A stretch of DNA of 64,000 bases from Treponema sp. (lineage in GTDB: Bacteria; Spirochaetota; Spirochaetia; Treponematales; Treponemataceae): contig JAFZKN010000017.1 of NCBI GenBank assembly GCA_017553635.1, positions 62,001 to 126,000 on the forward strand, in the 5' to 3' direction. The notes under the pieces are model-generated. The model saw only the letters and a list, made by a program, of their open reading frames with translations. It was not told where the DNA came from and did no database searches. Within the stretch, counting starts at the first letter, position 1. Each line of letters begins with the position of its first letter. Below are positions 1 to 6,305 of this stretch, in pieces. The translations under genes and the position numbers were made by a program.

Positions 1-582
1 ATTCCAGCGATTTAAAATTTCCTTTGCAGACAAAAGCTGGTCTTCTTTTTTCCATGACTTCCATGAAGCCTGCATGTATTTCCATTTTAAATTTTTATAA
101 ACTGAATATTCTTTAACCCACGAATTTTTTTCTATCCATTCAGCAAGCTTTTTGTCAGAAAGAATTTTTTTGTTGACAGATTCATTTTCATAAATCAAGC
201 GGAGAAGCTGTATTTTTTTATTTAAAATTTCCTGATAATCAAATCTTTCTCTGTAAGGAAAACTTAAAAGAAACTGATCATATTCAGATTTAAAAAAATC
301 ATCAGACTCGTAAACCTGAGTAAATTCTGGAAGCTCAGAAATTCCTGCATAAACCGGATGCAGTGCAAAGGCCGAAAGTCCCGAATAAGGAGAGCTCTGT
401 GTTCCCGTATCATTTACCGGTAAAAGCTGAATAACACCAAGCCCCGCACTCTTACAGAAATCTGCAAATGTTTTAAGAGATGTATATTCTCCTATTACTG
501 GAGATTCTTTTGTATATAAAGCACCAAGCGGAACGGCAACGCCTGTAAGCCGCTCAATGCCGGTTTTTGATTTTGTAGCCAT
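1..582 (-). CDS. malQ: 4-alpha-glucanotransferase (amylomaltase), N-terminal part
   Basis: The first 194 codons of a GH77 4-alpha-glucanotransferase, which transfers glucan segments between maltodextrins in the cytoplasm; the gene runs off the left edge. The reading frame starts at the ATG at 582 (MATKSKTGIERLTG). It shows the typical GH77 N-terminus: VAVPLGALYT, then GLGVIQLLPVNDTG and SSPYSGLSAFALHPVY, the signature near the sugar-binding cleft. No signal peptide. The catalytic Asp/Glu/Asp lie outside the window. It is preceded on the same strand by leuB, but a strong terminator at 621-667 separates them, so it should be transcribed separately. Confidence 0.88.
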   Translation of the reverse strand, partial: MATKSKTGIERLTGVAVPLGALYTKESPVIGEYTSLKTFADFCKSAGLGVIQLLPVNDTGTQSSPYSGLSAFALHPVYAGISELPEFTQVYESDDFFKSEYDQFLLSFPYRERFDYQEILNKKIQLLRLIYENESVNKKILSDKKLAEWIEKNSWVKEYSVYKNLKWKYMQASWKSWKKEDQLLSAKEILNRWN

Positions 583-620
583 ATTCTACATATTATAACA
601 TATAATATTGAATTCTGTGC

Positions 621-667
621 AAAAAAAAGCCATCCGACTTTTTATGTTAAACATAAAGCCGAATGGC
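621..667 (-). terminator. Rho-independent terminator of leuB
   Basis: On the minus strand a long stem (GCCATTCGGCTTTATGTT pairing with its near-complement) is followed by eight T. It sits 59 bases after the leuB stop codon. Confidence 0.85.
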
Positions 668-725
668 AGCAGCAAAACTGTCATCTTAAGCGCACCCTTT
701 AAATCCCCCGTGCGCCAGATTCAAT

Positions 726-1817
726 TTACTTATTCAAATATTCAACTACAAGCTCACCCATTTTTTTAGTTCCAACGAGTTTACCTGCAGCTTTAACAGC
801 TTCGATATCACCTGCGATGTCGCCTGTTCTCCAGCCGTCATCCAGAACTTTTTCTACAGCAGTTTCGATTGCCTTTGCTTCTTCTTCGAGCTTAAAGTCA
901 TAGCGTAAAAGCATTGCAGCACTGAGAATTGTAGCAAGAGGATTTGCAAGGTCTTTTCCTGCAATATCAGGAGCAGAACCGTGAATAGGTTCGTAAAGTC
1001 CAGGACCTGTTCCGTCACCAAGAGAAGCAGATGCAAGCATTCCGATTGAACCTGTAATCTGACTTGCTTCGTCAGAAAGAATGTCACCGAACATGTTTGA
1101 AGTTGCAATTACGTCAAACTGCTTTGGATTTCTTACAAGCTGCATTGCCGCATTGTCTACATAAAGGAAGTTAAGAGTTACTTCTGGATATTCTGAGTGA
1201 ACAGTTTCTGCAACTTTTCTCCAGAGGCGGCTTGAGTTTAAAATGTTTGCCTTATCTACAACTGTAAGAATCTTTCTTCTGTTTTTAGCAGATTCAAAAC
1301 CAAGGCGTACGATACGTTCAATTTCTGCCCAAGTATATTTTTCTGTATCCCATGAAGTTTTTCCGTCTTCAGAAGTTCCGCGTTCACCAAAGTAAATACC
1401 GCCTGTAAGTTCGCGTACGATTAAAATATCAAGACCATCACCTACAACTTCATCCTTAAGAGGACATGCAGCCTTTAACTGTTTGAACATCAAAGCCGGG
1501 CGGAGGTTTGCGTAAACTTTCATTCCGCCGCGAAGACCGAGAAGAGCTTTTTCAGGACGGATTTCCGGAGCAACATCATCCCATTTTGGTCCGCCAACTG
1601 CACCGAGCAATGCAGAATCTGCATTAAGGGCAATTTCAAGCTGATCTTTAGGAAGTGGTTCACCAAATTTATCAATGGCGCATCCGCCTGCTATAACATT
1701 TTTGTATTCAAAACTGTGCCCGAATTTTTTACCAACAGCATCAAGCACATTTACTGCTTCTGCAATAACATCTGGTCCGATTCCGTCACCAGGAATCAAA
1801 GCGATAGTCTTATTCAT
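726..1817 (-). CDS. leuB: 3-isopropylmalate dehydrogenase
   Basis: LeuB oxidises and decarboxylates 3-isopropylmalate to 2-oxoisocaproate with NAD+, the third step of leucine synthesis. At 363 residues it has the family's usual length. Visible motifs are GDGIGPDVIAEAV at the N-terminus, RELTGGIYFG, YVDNAAMQLV, the metal-binding FGDILSDEASQ, and the NAD-binding LYEPIHGSAPDIAGK followed by NPLATILSAAMLLRY. The ATG at 1817 has an AGAGGTGA SD sequence. No leuA, leuC or leuD is adjacent, so the gene stands alone between a promoter and a terminator. A branched-chain amino acid transporter operon lies about 13 kb away. Confidence 0.96.
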   Translation of the reverse strand: MNKTIALIPGDGIGPDVIAEAVNVLDAVGKKFGHSFEYKNVIAGGCAIDKFGEPLPKDQLEIALNADSALLGAVGGPKWDDVAPEIRPEKALLGLRGGMKVYANLRPALMFKQLKAACPLKDEVVGDGLDILIVRELTGGIYFGERGTSEDGKTSWDTEKYTWAEIERIVRLGFESAKNRRKILTVVDKANILNSSRLWRKVAETVHSEYPEVTLNFLYVDNAAMQLVRNPKQFDVIATSNMFGDILSDEASQITGSIGMLASASLGDGTGPGLYEPIHGSAPDIAGKDLANPLATILSAAMLLRYDFKLEEEAKAIETAVEKVLDDGWRTGDIAGDIEAVKAAGKLVGTKKMGELVVEYLNK

Positions 1818-1835
1818 AAATTCACCTCTACTTAA

Positions 1836-1864
1836 ATAATACAGTATTATTAAATGATATTCAA
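1836..1864 (-). promoter_or_regulatory. Predicted sigma-70-type promoter of leuB
   Basis: Minus strand: -35 TTGAAT (1859-1864), 17-base spacer, -10 TATTAT (1836-1841). The predicted start near 1829 leaves a 5' leader of only about 12 bases that begins at the SD sequence, so no leucine attenuator can fit. Confidence 0.6.
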
Positions 1865-1904
1865 GTATACGGACTTGGATTATTGCAGACAGAATTTAAT
1901 CTGA

Positions 1905-2252
1905 TGGAAAGTGATAAAAAAAAACTTATTCAGCGAAGCTGAATAAGTTTTGGGCCATACGGCTGTCGCCATTTGGCTAGTGGAAATTTATTAAAAAATG
2001 GTATTCAGCTTTGCTGAATACCATTTGGGCCATGCGAACTCCGTTCGCTTGCCCTGGCGGTAGATTTACGTAAAATCGCTCCGCGATTTTTGGGGCATAC
2101 GCACTGCGCTCGTTTGGCCTATTGGAAGTGATTTAAAATAATTTTGCCCGCCTGAGCGGGCAATCTGGGCCATGCGTCGCTAACGCTCCGCTTGGCCTAT
2201 TGGAAGTGATTTACTTGTACTTTCTCACTTCGTTACGAAAGTACTGGGCCAT
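1905..2252 (-). repeat. Tandem hairpin array repeating the tRNA 3' end
   Basis: Read on the minus strand from the tRNA 3' end, the octamer ATGGCCCA recurs at 2252-2245 (inside the tRNA), 2173-2166, 2098-2091 (as ATGCCCCA), 2033-2026 and 1958-1951. Each copy is followed by a strong palindrome of unrelated sequence (2217-2244, 2144-2163, 2072-2090, 1997-2025, 1922-1950). Then comes a spacer related to AAATCACTTCCAATAGGCCA and a second short hairpin just before the next octamer. The GGCCA of the spacer can pair with TGGCC of the octamer, mimicking an acceptor stem around a T-arm-like hairpin. Period is about 65-79 bases. The last unit decays into TATCACTTTCCATC. No gene is seen here. Confidence 0.8.
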
Positions 2253-2317
2253 CTAAGATTTGAACTTAGGACCAAAGGATTATGAGTCCTCTGCTCTAAC
2301 CGCTGAGCTAATGGCCC
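2245..2317 (-). tRNA. tRNA with CAT anticodon (Ile2, possibly Met)
   Basis: A 73-base cloverleaf: acceptor GGGCCAT/ATGGCCC, D-arm GCTC/GAGC, anticodon stem GAGGA/TCCTT with loop CTCATAA, T-arm CTAAG/CTTAG, discriminator A. CCA is not encoded. The D-arm and anticodon-arm context (TTAGCTCAG, GAGCAG, ACTCATAATC) resembles the E. coli tRNA-Ile2 genes whose CAT is modified to lysidine, but elongator Met also has this loop. Its own promoter lies at 2414-2442. Confidence 0.9.
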
Positions 2318-2369
2318 GTATTTTTGAGAAACTTTTCAGTTTCGAAAAAATACAAGTTAATAATTTCTT

Positions 2370-2402
2370 TGAGCCAAACCGAACACTTGGAGGTATGGCC
2401 CG
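2370..2402 (-). repeat. Acceptor-stem-like hairpin in the tRNA leader
   Basis: Minus strand: the octamer CGGGCCAT, identical to the start of the tRNA gene, occurs again about 80 bases upstream. It is followed by a loop and TTTGGCTC, so GGGCCA can pair with TGGCTC. A second small hairpin (GAAACT/AGTTTC) lies just before the tRNA. Confidence 0.5.
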
Positions 2403-2413
2403 ATGATTGCTTA

Positions 2414-2442
2414 ATGTTACAGAAAATCAGGCTGTTAGTCAA
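2414..2442 (-). promoter_or_regulatory. Predicted promoter of the CAT tRNA
   Basis: Minus strand: -35 TTGACT (2437-2442), 17-base spacer, -10 TAACAT (2414-2419). The predicted start near 2407 is about 90 bases upstream of the mature tRNA. Confidence 0.65.
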
Positions 2443-2464
2443 GATAAGGCGTTTTTGAGGACTT

Positions 2465-2536
2465 CGGTCCCTACGGGAGTTGAACCCGTCTTTCGACCTT
2501 GAGAGGGTCACGTCCTAGCCGATAGACGAAGGGACC
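2465..2536 (-). tRNA. tRNA-Glu (CTC)
   Basis: A 72-base cloverleaf: acceptor GGTCCCT/GGGACC, anticodon loop CTCTCAA (anticodon CTC), T-arm ACGGG/CCCGT, discriminator G, CCA not encoded. It lies just downstream of the tRNA-Gln terminator. Confidence 0.95.
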
Positions 2537-2569
2537 AGATGAGGGCCGCTTTTAGAAAACGGCGTATAA

Positions 2570-2598
2570 AAAAAAGGTTGCCGTCTGGCAACCTTTTT
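2570..2598 (-). terminator. Terminator of tRNA-Gln
   Basis: Minus strand: AGGTTGCC-AGAC-GGCAACCT followed by a T run. A possible promoter for tRNA-Glu overlaps it: TTGCCA, 17 bases, TATACG. That overlap is speculative. Confidence 0.8.
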
Positions 2599-2600
2599 AG

Positions 2601-2671
2601 TTCCCCAAGGAGGATTCGAACCCCCACAGTCAGAACCAGAATCTGAAGTGCTACCATTACACAATCGGGGA
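2601..2671 (-). tRNA. tRNA-Gln (CTG)
   Basis: A 71-base cloverleaf: acceptor TCCCCGA/TTGGGGA, anticodon stem TCAGA/TCTGA with loop TTCTGGT (anticodon CTG), T-arm ending TTCGAATC, discriminator A, CCA not encoded. The weak first pair of the acceptor stem is typical of tRNA-Gln. Confidence 0.93.
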
Positions 2672-2683
2672 ATGTGTAGTATT

Positions 2684-2712
2684 AATATATTGAAATCGCT
2701 ATTTTGTGTCAA
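2684..2712 (-). promoter_or_regulatory. Predicted promoter of tRNA-Gln
   Basis: Minus strand: -35 TTGACA (2707-2712), 17-base spacer, -10 TATATT (2684-2689), a near-consensus promoter ending about 12 bases before the tRNA. Confidence 0.75.
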
Positions 2713-2806
2713 GTGTCATTAATAAACTTAAAGAATTCCCTTTTATTTTATACTGAATTTCTTTTCCTCCCTTTTGATTCACTTTTAAAGCAGGTTTTAA
2801 TACTAT

Positions 2807-2849
2807 TGTGTCTTTTTGACACAGTTAACAAGGTTTTTTTGATACAGTT
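2807..2849 (+). promoter_or_regulatory. Candidate activator sites upstream of hsp20
   Basis: A 17-base inverted repeat TGTGTC-N5-GACACA (2807-2823) overlaps the first of two direct repeats TTTTGA(C/T)ACAGTT at 2814-2826 and 2837-2849. The repeats are 23 bases apart, about two helical turns. They lie about 130-170 bases upstream of the sigma-54-type promoter, a usual place for enhancer-binding activators. The rest of 2713-2979 is AT-rich with no gene seen. Confidence 0.4.
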
Positions 2850-2979
2850 TGAACTTTTTAAATTAAATTCACTTTACATATAAACCTTAACTCCAAAAAA
2901 GATGTTTTTTTCTGAGTTTTATGCTGAATTTTAAAAAAATTCAACTTTAAAATAACAAAAAACTGTTTTTTTAAAAAAG

Positions 2980-2996
2980 TTGGCACACCTTATGCA
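2980..2996 (+). promoter_or_regulatory. Candidate sigma-54 promoter of hsp20
   Basis: TTGGCACACCTTATGCA: the -24 GG (2982-2983) and -12 GC (2994-2995) are separated by exactly ten bases, as sigma-54 requires, and the TTGGCAC half is a perfect match. No good -35/-10 pair was seen nearer hsp20. Confidence 0.6.
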
Positions 2997-3045
2997 ATAT
3001 ATATACGCGAAAGGCAGTAAGCCTTGAAAAAACTACAAATAATAA

Positions 3046-3190
3046 AGACCGACCGCTGACGCGGTGGTCTAAGGAGAGTGCCAGAAAAATTACCTCCCTG
3101 TAATTTTTCTGCCTGCAGTTTTCCCGTTGGTAAAACTGCGGTTTCGCACCTCCTGTGCGACCGCTGACGCGGAGGTCTAAGGAGAAACAT
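3046..3190 (+). promoter_or_regulatory. Structured hsp20 leader with duplicated ribosome-binding segment
   Basis: Successive hairpins: 3046-3070 (AGACC, ACCGC-TGAC-GCGGT, GGTCT), 3082-3109 (AGAAAAATTAC/GTAATTTTTCT), 3115-3139 (GCAGTTTT/AAAACTGC), 3146-3159 (GCAC-CTCCT-GTGC) and 3158-3178. The segment GACCGCTGACGCGG(T/A)GGTCT plus AAGGAGA occurs twice (3052-3077, 3159-3185). The second copy is the hsp20 SD. Loops carrying CCTCC or CTCCT could pair with the SD. The first copy precedes a 29-codon GTG frame (3078-3167). Confidence 0.55.
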
Positions 3191-3619
3191 ATGAACGAAC
3201 TTTCACTTTTAAACACAATTTTTGGAAATACCATGGATGACATGGCTGACTATGGCTTTAGAACACCTTACAATGTTCCTAATGTAGACGTAAAAGAAAA
3301 CAAAGATTCTTATACTGTCGAAATGGATTTACCAGGCCGAACAGAAAAAGATGTCGATCTTGAACTTGACCACAATGTACTTACAATTTCTTCTACAAAA
3401 ACAGAAAATGTAGAAGAAGAAAAGAAAGACAAAAAAGACGAAGGAAAAACAAAGTGGCTTATTAAAGAAAGAAGAACTTCTTCATTCTCACGCCGCTTTA
3501 CATTACCGGAAGATGTTGACGCTGAACATGTTCAGGCAACATTTAAAAACGGTGTGCTTAATGTAAACATTCCGCGTAAAGCACTTGCAGCTCCTAAAAA
3601 GATTGCAATTACTGCTTAA
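3191..3619 (+). CDS. Small heat-shock protein, Hsp20/alpha-crystallin family
   Basis: An ATP-independent holdase that binds unfolding proteins in the cytoplasm, 142 residues. The alpha-crystallin domain spans about residues 30-130 (VDVKENKDSYTVEMDLPG to FKNGVLNVNIPR), including the typical LPGRTEKDV and L-E-D-V segments, and an I-x-I motif (IAI) lies at the extreme C-terminus. A charged insert (EEEKKDKKDEGK) sits in the beta5-beta6 loop. ATG 3191 is chosen because AAGGAG lies 6 bases before it; an in-frame GTG at 3155 lies inside the leader hairpins. Its last 11 bases overlap the 3' end of the convergent rlpA-like gene. Confidence 0.93.
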   Translation: MNELSLLNTIFGNTMDDMADYGFRTPYNVPNVDVKENKDSYTVEMDLPGRTEKDVDLELDHNVLTISSTKTENVEEEKKDKKDEGKTKWLIKERRTSSFSRRFTLPEDVDAEHVQATFKNGVLNVNIPRKALAAPKKIAITA

Positions 3620-4397
3620 CCTTCCTTTCCCTGATTGTCCAGGTTTCATAGCCTGCGGCAATCAGGCGTTTTTCATATTCTGATATTTCTTCTGTCGCGA
3701 TATCCTTTATCACGACACGCACAATATTTTCCGAAACTACAGTCTGTGTTGCAACATTTGAAAATCCATCTTTTTTAACCTTCTTTCCAAAATTAACCGC
3801 GTTGGCTTTCGAACCGAACGCTCCAAGCTGGATATCCCATCTTTTACCAGGCTCGCGGACTACTGTTTTTGTACTCGGTAAAGTTTTTGTGCCAGACTCA
3901 GCATTCGTGCCCTGTGCAGCATCAGTTTTATCTGCGGAATTCTTTTCTAAGGACTCCATGCTTACCTGATAATATTTAATTCCTGCCATTTTACAGGCTT
4001 TTTTTGCTGTAACGACGCTGTCTTTTGTGTATTTTCCAAGTTTAACAATCTCAAGGCGCACTTTTTGAGTTCCCTTTCCAATCATTCCAAGCTTTGCAGC
4101 AGCGCCTTTAGAAAGATCTATTTCGCGTGTTCCTACAAACGGTCCGCGGTCATTTACACGAACTTCTACCCATTTTCCATTACTAAGATTAACGACCTTT
4201 AAAATAGTCCCGAACGGGAGCATCTTGTGAGCGCATGTCATTGCCCACATGTTAAATGTCTCACCGTTAGAAGTCATTTTTCCATGAAAATCTTCTGCAT
4301 AAAACGAGGCCACGGCACTCTTTTTATAGACCGCATTTGCATAAATTGAATTTATAAATGCAAAGATTAAAGTCAGAGTAATAAAAAACCTTTTCAT
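3609..4397 (-). CDS. rlpA: RlpA-like double-psi beta-barrel protein with SPOR domain
   Basis: A 262-residue exported protein of the RlpA family, which in other bacteria acts on peptidoglycan strands lacking stem peptides at the septum. An N-terminal signal peptide (about 1-20) is followed by a double-psi beta-barrel (about 25-115: ASFYAEDFHGKMTSNGE, MTCAHKMLPFGT, VRVNDRGPFV, DLSKGAAAKLGM). A linker leads to a C-terminal SPOR domain (about 188-262, starting RWDIQLGAFGSKANA) that would bind denuded glycan. There is no lipobox Cys near the N-terminus, unlike E. coli RlpA. Whether it is catalytic cannot be told from sequence. Confidence 0.88.
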   Translation of the reverse strand: MKRFFITLTLIFAFINSIYANAVYKKSAVASFYAEDFHGKMTSNGETFNMWAMTCAHKMLPFGTILKVVNLSNGKWVEVRVNDRGPFVGTREIDLSKGAAAKLGMIGKGTQKVRLEIVKLGKYTKDSVVTAKKACKMAGIKYYQVSMESLEKNSADKTDAAQGTNAESGTKTLPSTKTVVREPGKRWDIQLGAFGSKANAVNFGKKVKKDGFSNVATQTVVSENIVRVVIKDIATEEISEYEKRLIAAGYETWTIRERKVKQ

Positions 4398-4412
4398 GAT
4401 TTAATTATCGGC

Positions 4413-4446
4413 AAAAAAATGCCGTGCCAATACTGACACGGCGTTT
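4413..4446 (-). terminator. Terminator after the 598-residue lipoprotein gene
   Basis: Minus strand: GCCGTGTC/GGCACGGC stem (one G-T pair) followed by seven T. It lies 16 bases after the upstream gene's stop and before the rlpA-like start. Confidence 0.85.
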
Positions 4447-4462
4447 TTCTATAAAACATTAA

Positions 4463-6259
4463 TTAATCATGATATTTTCGGCCCGTAGCTGTAAAATCCG
4501 GAGCATCATAATAGAAAGTATCTACCGGTTTAAATATATAATTAACTTTATGAGTAATATCCGCTTCGCGCCTATTATATTCAATACCGTTAAATTCGAT
4601 AACACCCATGTCTTTTTCATCAAAGGTCCATTTTATATCTGCTGTCATTTCACCACAAATGTCAAATTCCAAAAGGCAGAATGGCATTATATCAAGAACT
4701 TCATATGCGACCGCTTCATTTTCATCAAATGCAATAAACTGCTCGAAAACAAGCGATTGAATAACATCATCATATGAATCAAGACTTTTCCAGTGAAAAT
4801 ATTTAAACTCTAAACAACGAAATTCTTTTCCCTTGAACTTGTGTTCACCATAATCAATGATTTCTAAATCTGCTTCATCTGAACAAATGCCATTCCCATA
4901 ACTCAAGTCATAAACATTGAGTTCCAAATTGTTCTGATATTTTCCAGGGCTTAAAGATCTTATAAAATTTATTTTCTCAAACTCTTTTGTATACAGTTCA
5001 AAAATATCACTATTGTTTTCTTTAGAATTAAAAATTTTTCTGTAAAAAAATGTACTTTCACCTGCACTAACTTTATCATATGCAAGCTTATCACCAAAAA
5101 CATATCCTGTTAAATCATTTTCTGTACTGCAAAAATAAATGCCATAGTAATTTTCTTCATCAGGAGTATATGCTACATCGTCCATCCTTACAATATTCGA
5201 AAGTTCAATTCCTTTTTTAAGTTTAATCTCAGTTCCATAAGCAGAAATCATTATGCAGTCTTCCATAACATACGCATTATCCGAATATTCCTTTTCGCGC
5301 AATATTTCTTCACTCTCATATTGTTCCTTAAGACTTGTTTCCATCTTAAGACACGGGTTATCATAATAATCAATATCTAACCAGTCCCAAGCTCCCCTGC
5401 ATGGAAAGATAAACAGATTCATTTCCTGATCATTAATTTCTGCAAGAATTTCTGGAAGACATTTCCCAGATTTATTTTTATACATAAGAAGATCTAAATT
5501 TAATCTTCTGTCTCCATCACTATTTTCTTTAACAAGACAATTCAAAACAAGCGTTTCAAAAAAATTCCTGTTACCTTTTTTTGCTGCAAGTGCAAATATA
5601 GTATCTTCATCCTTTCCAAAACGATAATTTTCTATTTCATCTATTAATAAATCAAAACAGTCCGAGCGAATATATCCATGGTAATTATTAATTAAAGTCT
5701 CTGCCAGAGGTTCAAAATCAAGACCTCGTCTTTTATATTCTTCAAATGCAAATTTCAGCGCATTTGAACCATCGTGTTCATAATAGTAAGCACCTTCTTC
5801 GTCACATTCAATGCAGGCAATTCTGATATATTCCAGAATATCCATATTTTCGTTATAAATAAAATAGTCTGGATTACCACAAATTGTTCTATCGCAGTCA
5901 TCAATAAGACTATCATCAAAGACACAGGATCTTAGATCAATATAACCTTTTGTTTTTTCATGTCGCACACTCACCAGAAAAACAGATCCATCTTCTAAAA
6001 CTGGTAAAGGAAACTGTACATCACTTGTAGGACCAGAACTTTTAATATAATCATCAAGTTTATCAAGCTTTGTACCTTTTTTTATCGTACCAGACTGTTC
6101 CCATTTTTCACCAGAATGAGTATATAAAACGGTATCACACGAAACTGTAACTGTACCATATGTCTTATCTTCGCTTATACTTTTGGATTCTTTATTACAT
6201 CCTGTTACAGAAACGGCAAATAAAAAAAATGGAACTAAAAACAACAAAAACTTTTTCAT
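4463..6259 (-). CDS. Large lipoprotein of unknown function
   Basis: A 598-residue lipoprotein. The signal peptide ends in a lipobox (SVTGC, Cys21), so it should be anchored to a membrane facing the periplasm or surface. Residues about 34-115 (YGTVTVSCDTVLYTHSG, then GYIDLRSC) look like an SH3-like beta fold. Residues about 160-280 are helical with two loosely ankyrin-like stretches (FALAAKKGNRNFFETLVLNC and CLPEILAEINDQEMNLFIF). The remainder is beta-rich and acidic. I do not recognise the family. It is monocistronic: terminators flank it on both sides (6272-6300 and 4413-4446). Confidence 0.75.
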   Translation of the reverse strand: MKKFLLFLVPFFLFAVSVTGCNKESKSISEDKTYGTVTVSCDTVLYTHSGEKWEQSGTIKKGTKLDKLDDYIKSSGPTSDVQFPLPVLEDGSVFLVSVRHEKTKGYIDLRSCVFDDSLIDDCDRTICGNPDYFIYNENMDILEYIRIACIECDEEGAYYYEHDGSNALKFAFEEYKRRGLDFEPLAETLINNYHGYIRSDCFDLLIDEIENYRFGKDEDTIFALAAKKGNRNFFETLVLNCLVKENSDGDRRLNLDLLMYKNKSGKCLPEILAEINDQEMNLFIFPCRGAWDWLDIDYYDNPCLKMETSLKEQYESEEILREKEYSDNAYVMEDCIMISAYGTEIKLKKGIELSNIVRMDDVAYTPDEENYYGIYFCSTENDLTGYVFGDKLAYDKVSAGESTFFYRKIFNSKENNSDIFELYTKEFEKINFIRSLSPGKYQNNLELNVYDLSYGNGICSDEADLEIIDYGEHKFKGKEFRCLEFKYFHWKSLDSYDDVIQSLVFEQFIAFDENEAVAYEVLDIMPFCLLEFDICGEMTADIKWTFDEKDMGVIEFNGIEYNRREADITHKVNYIFKPVDTFYYDAPDFTATGRKYHD

Positions 6260-6271
6260 AATAACCCTCTC

Positions 6272-6300
6272 AAAAAAAAAGGAGCCTTAACGGCTCCCCT
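6272..6300 (-). terminator. Terminator of the liv-tkt operon
   Basis: Minus strand: GGAGCC-GTTAA-GGCTCC followed by nine T, just after the transketolase stop codon. Confidence 0.9.
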
Positions 6301-6305
6301 TTTAT

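Noticed and set aside
1905..2252. CRISPR array or integron attC cassette array
   Set aside because: Repeats are short and imperfect, the variable parts are palindromes rather than spacers, no cas or integrase gene is near, and only a single GTTAGC-like core appears, by chance.
3155..3190. Longer hsp20 start (GTG at 3155)
   Set aside because: It lies inside leader hairpins without an SD sequence, while ATG 3191 has AAGGAG at the right distance and gives the family N-terminus.
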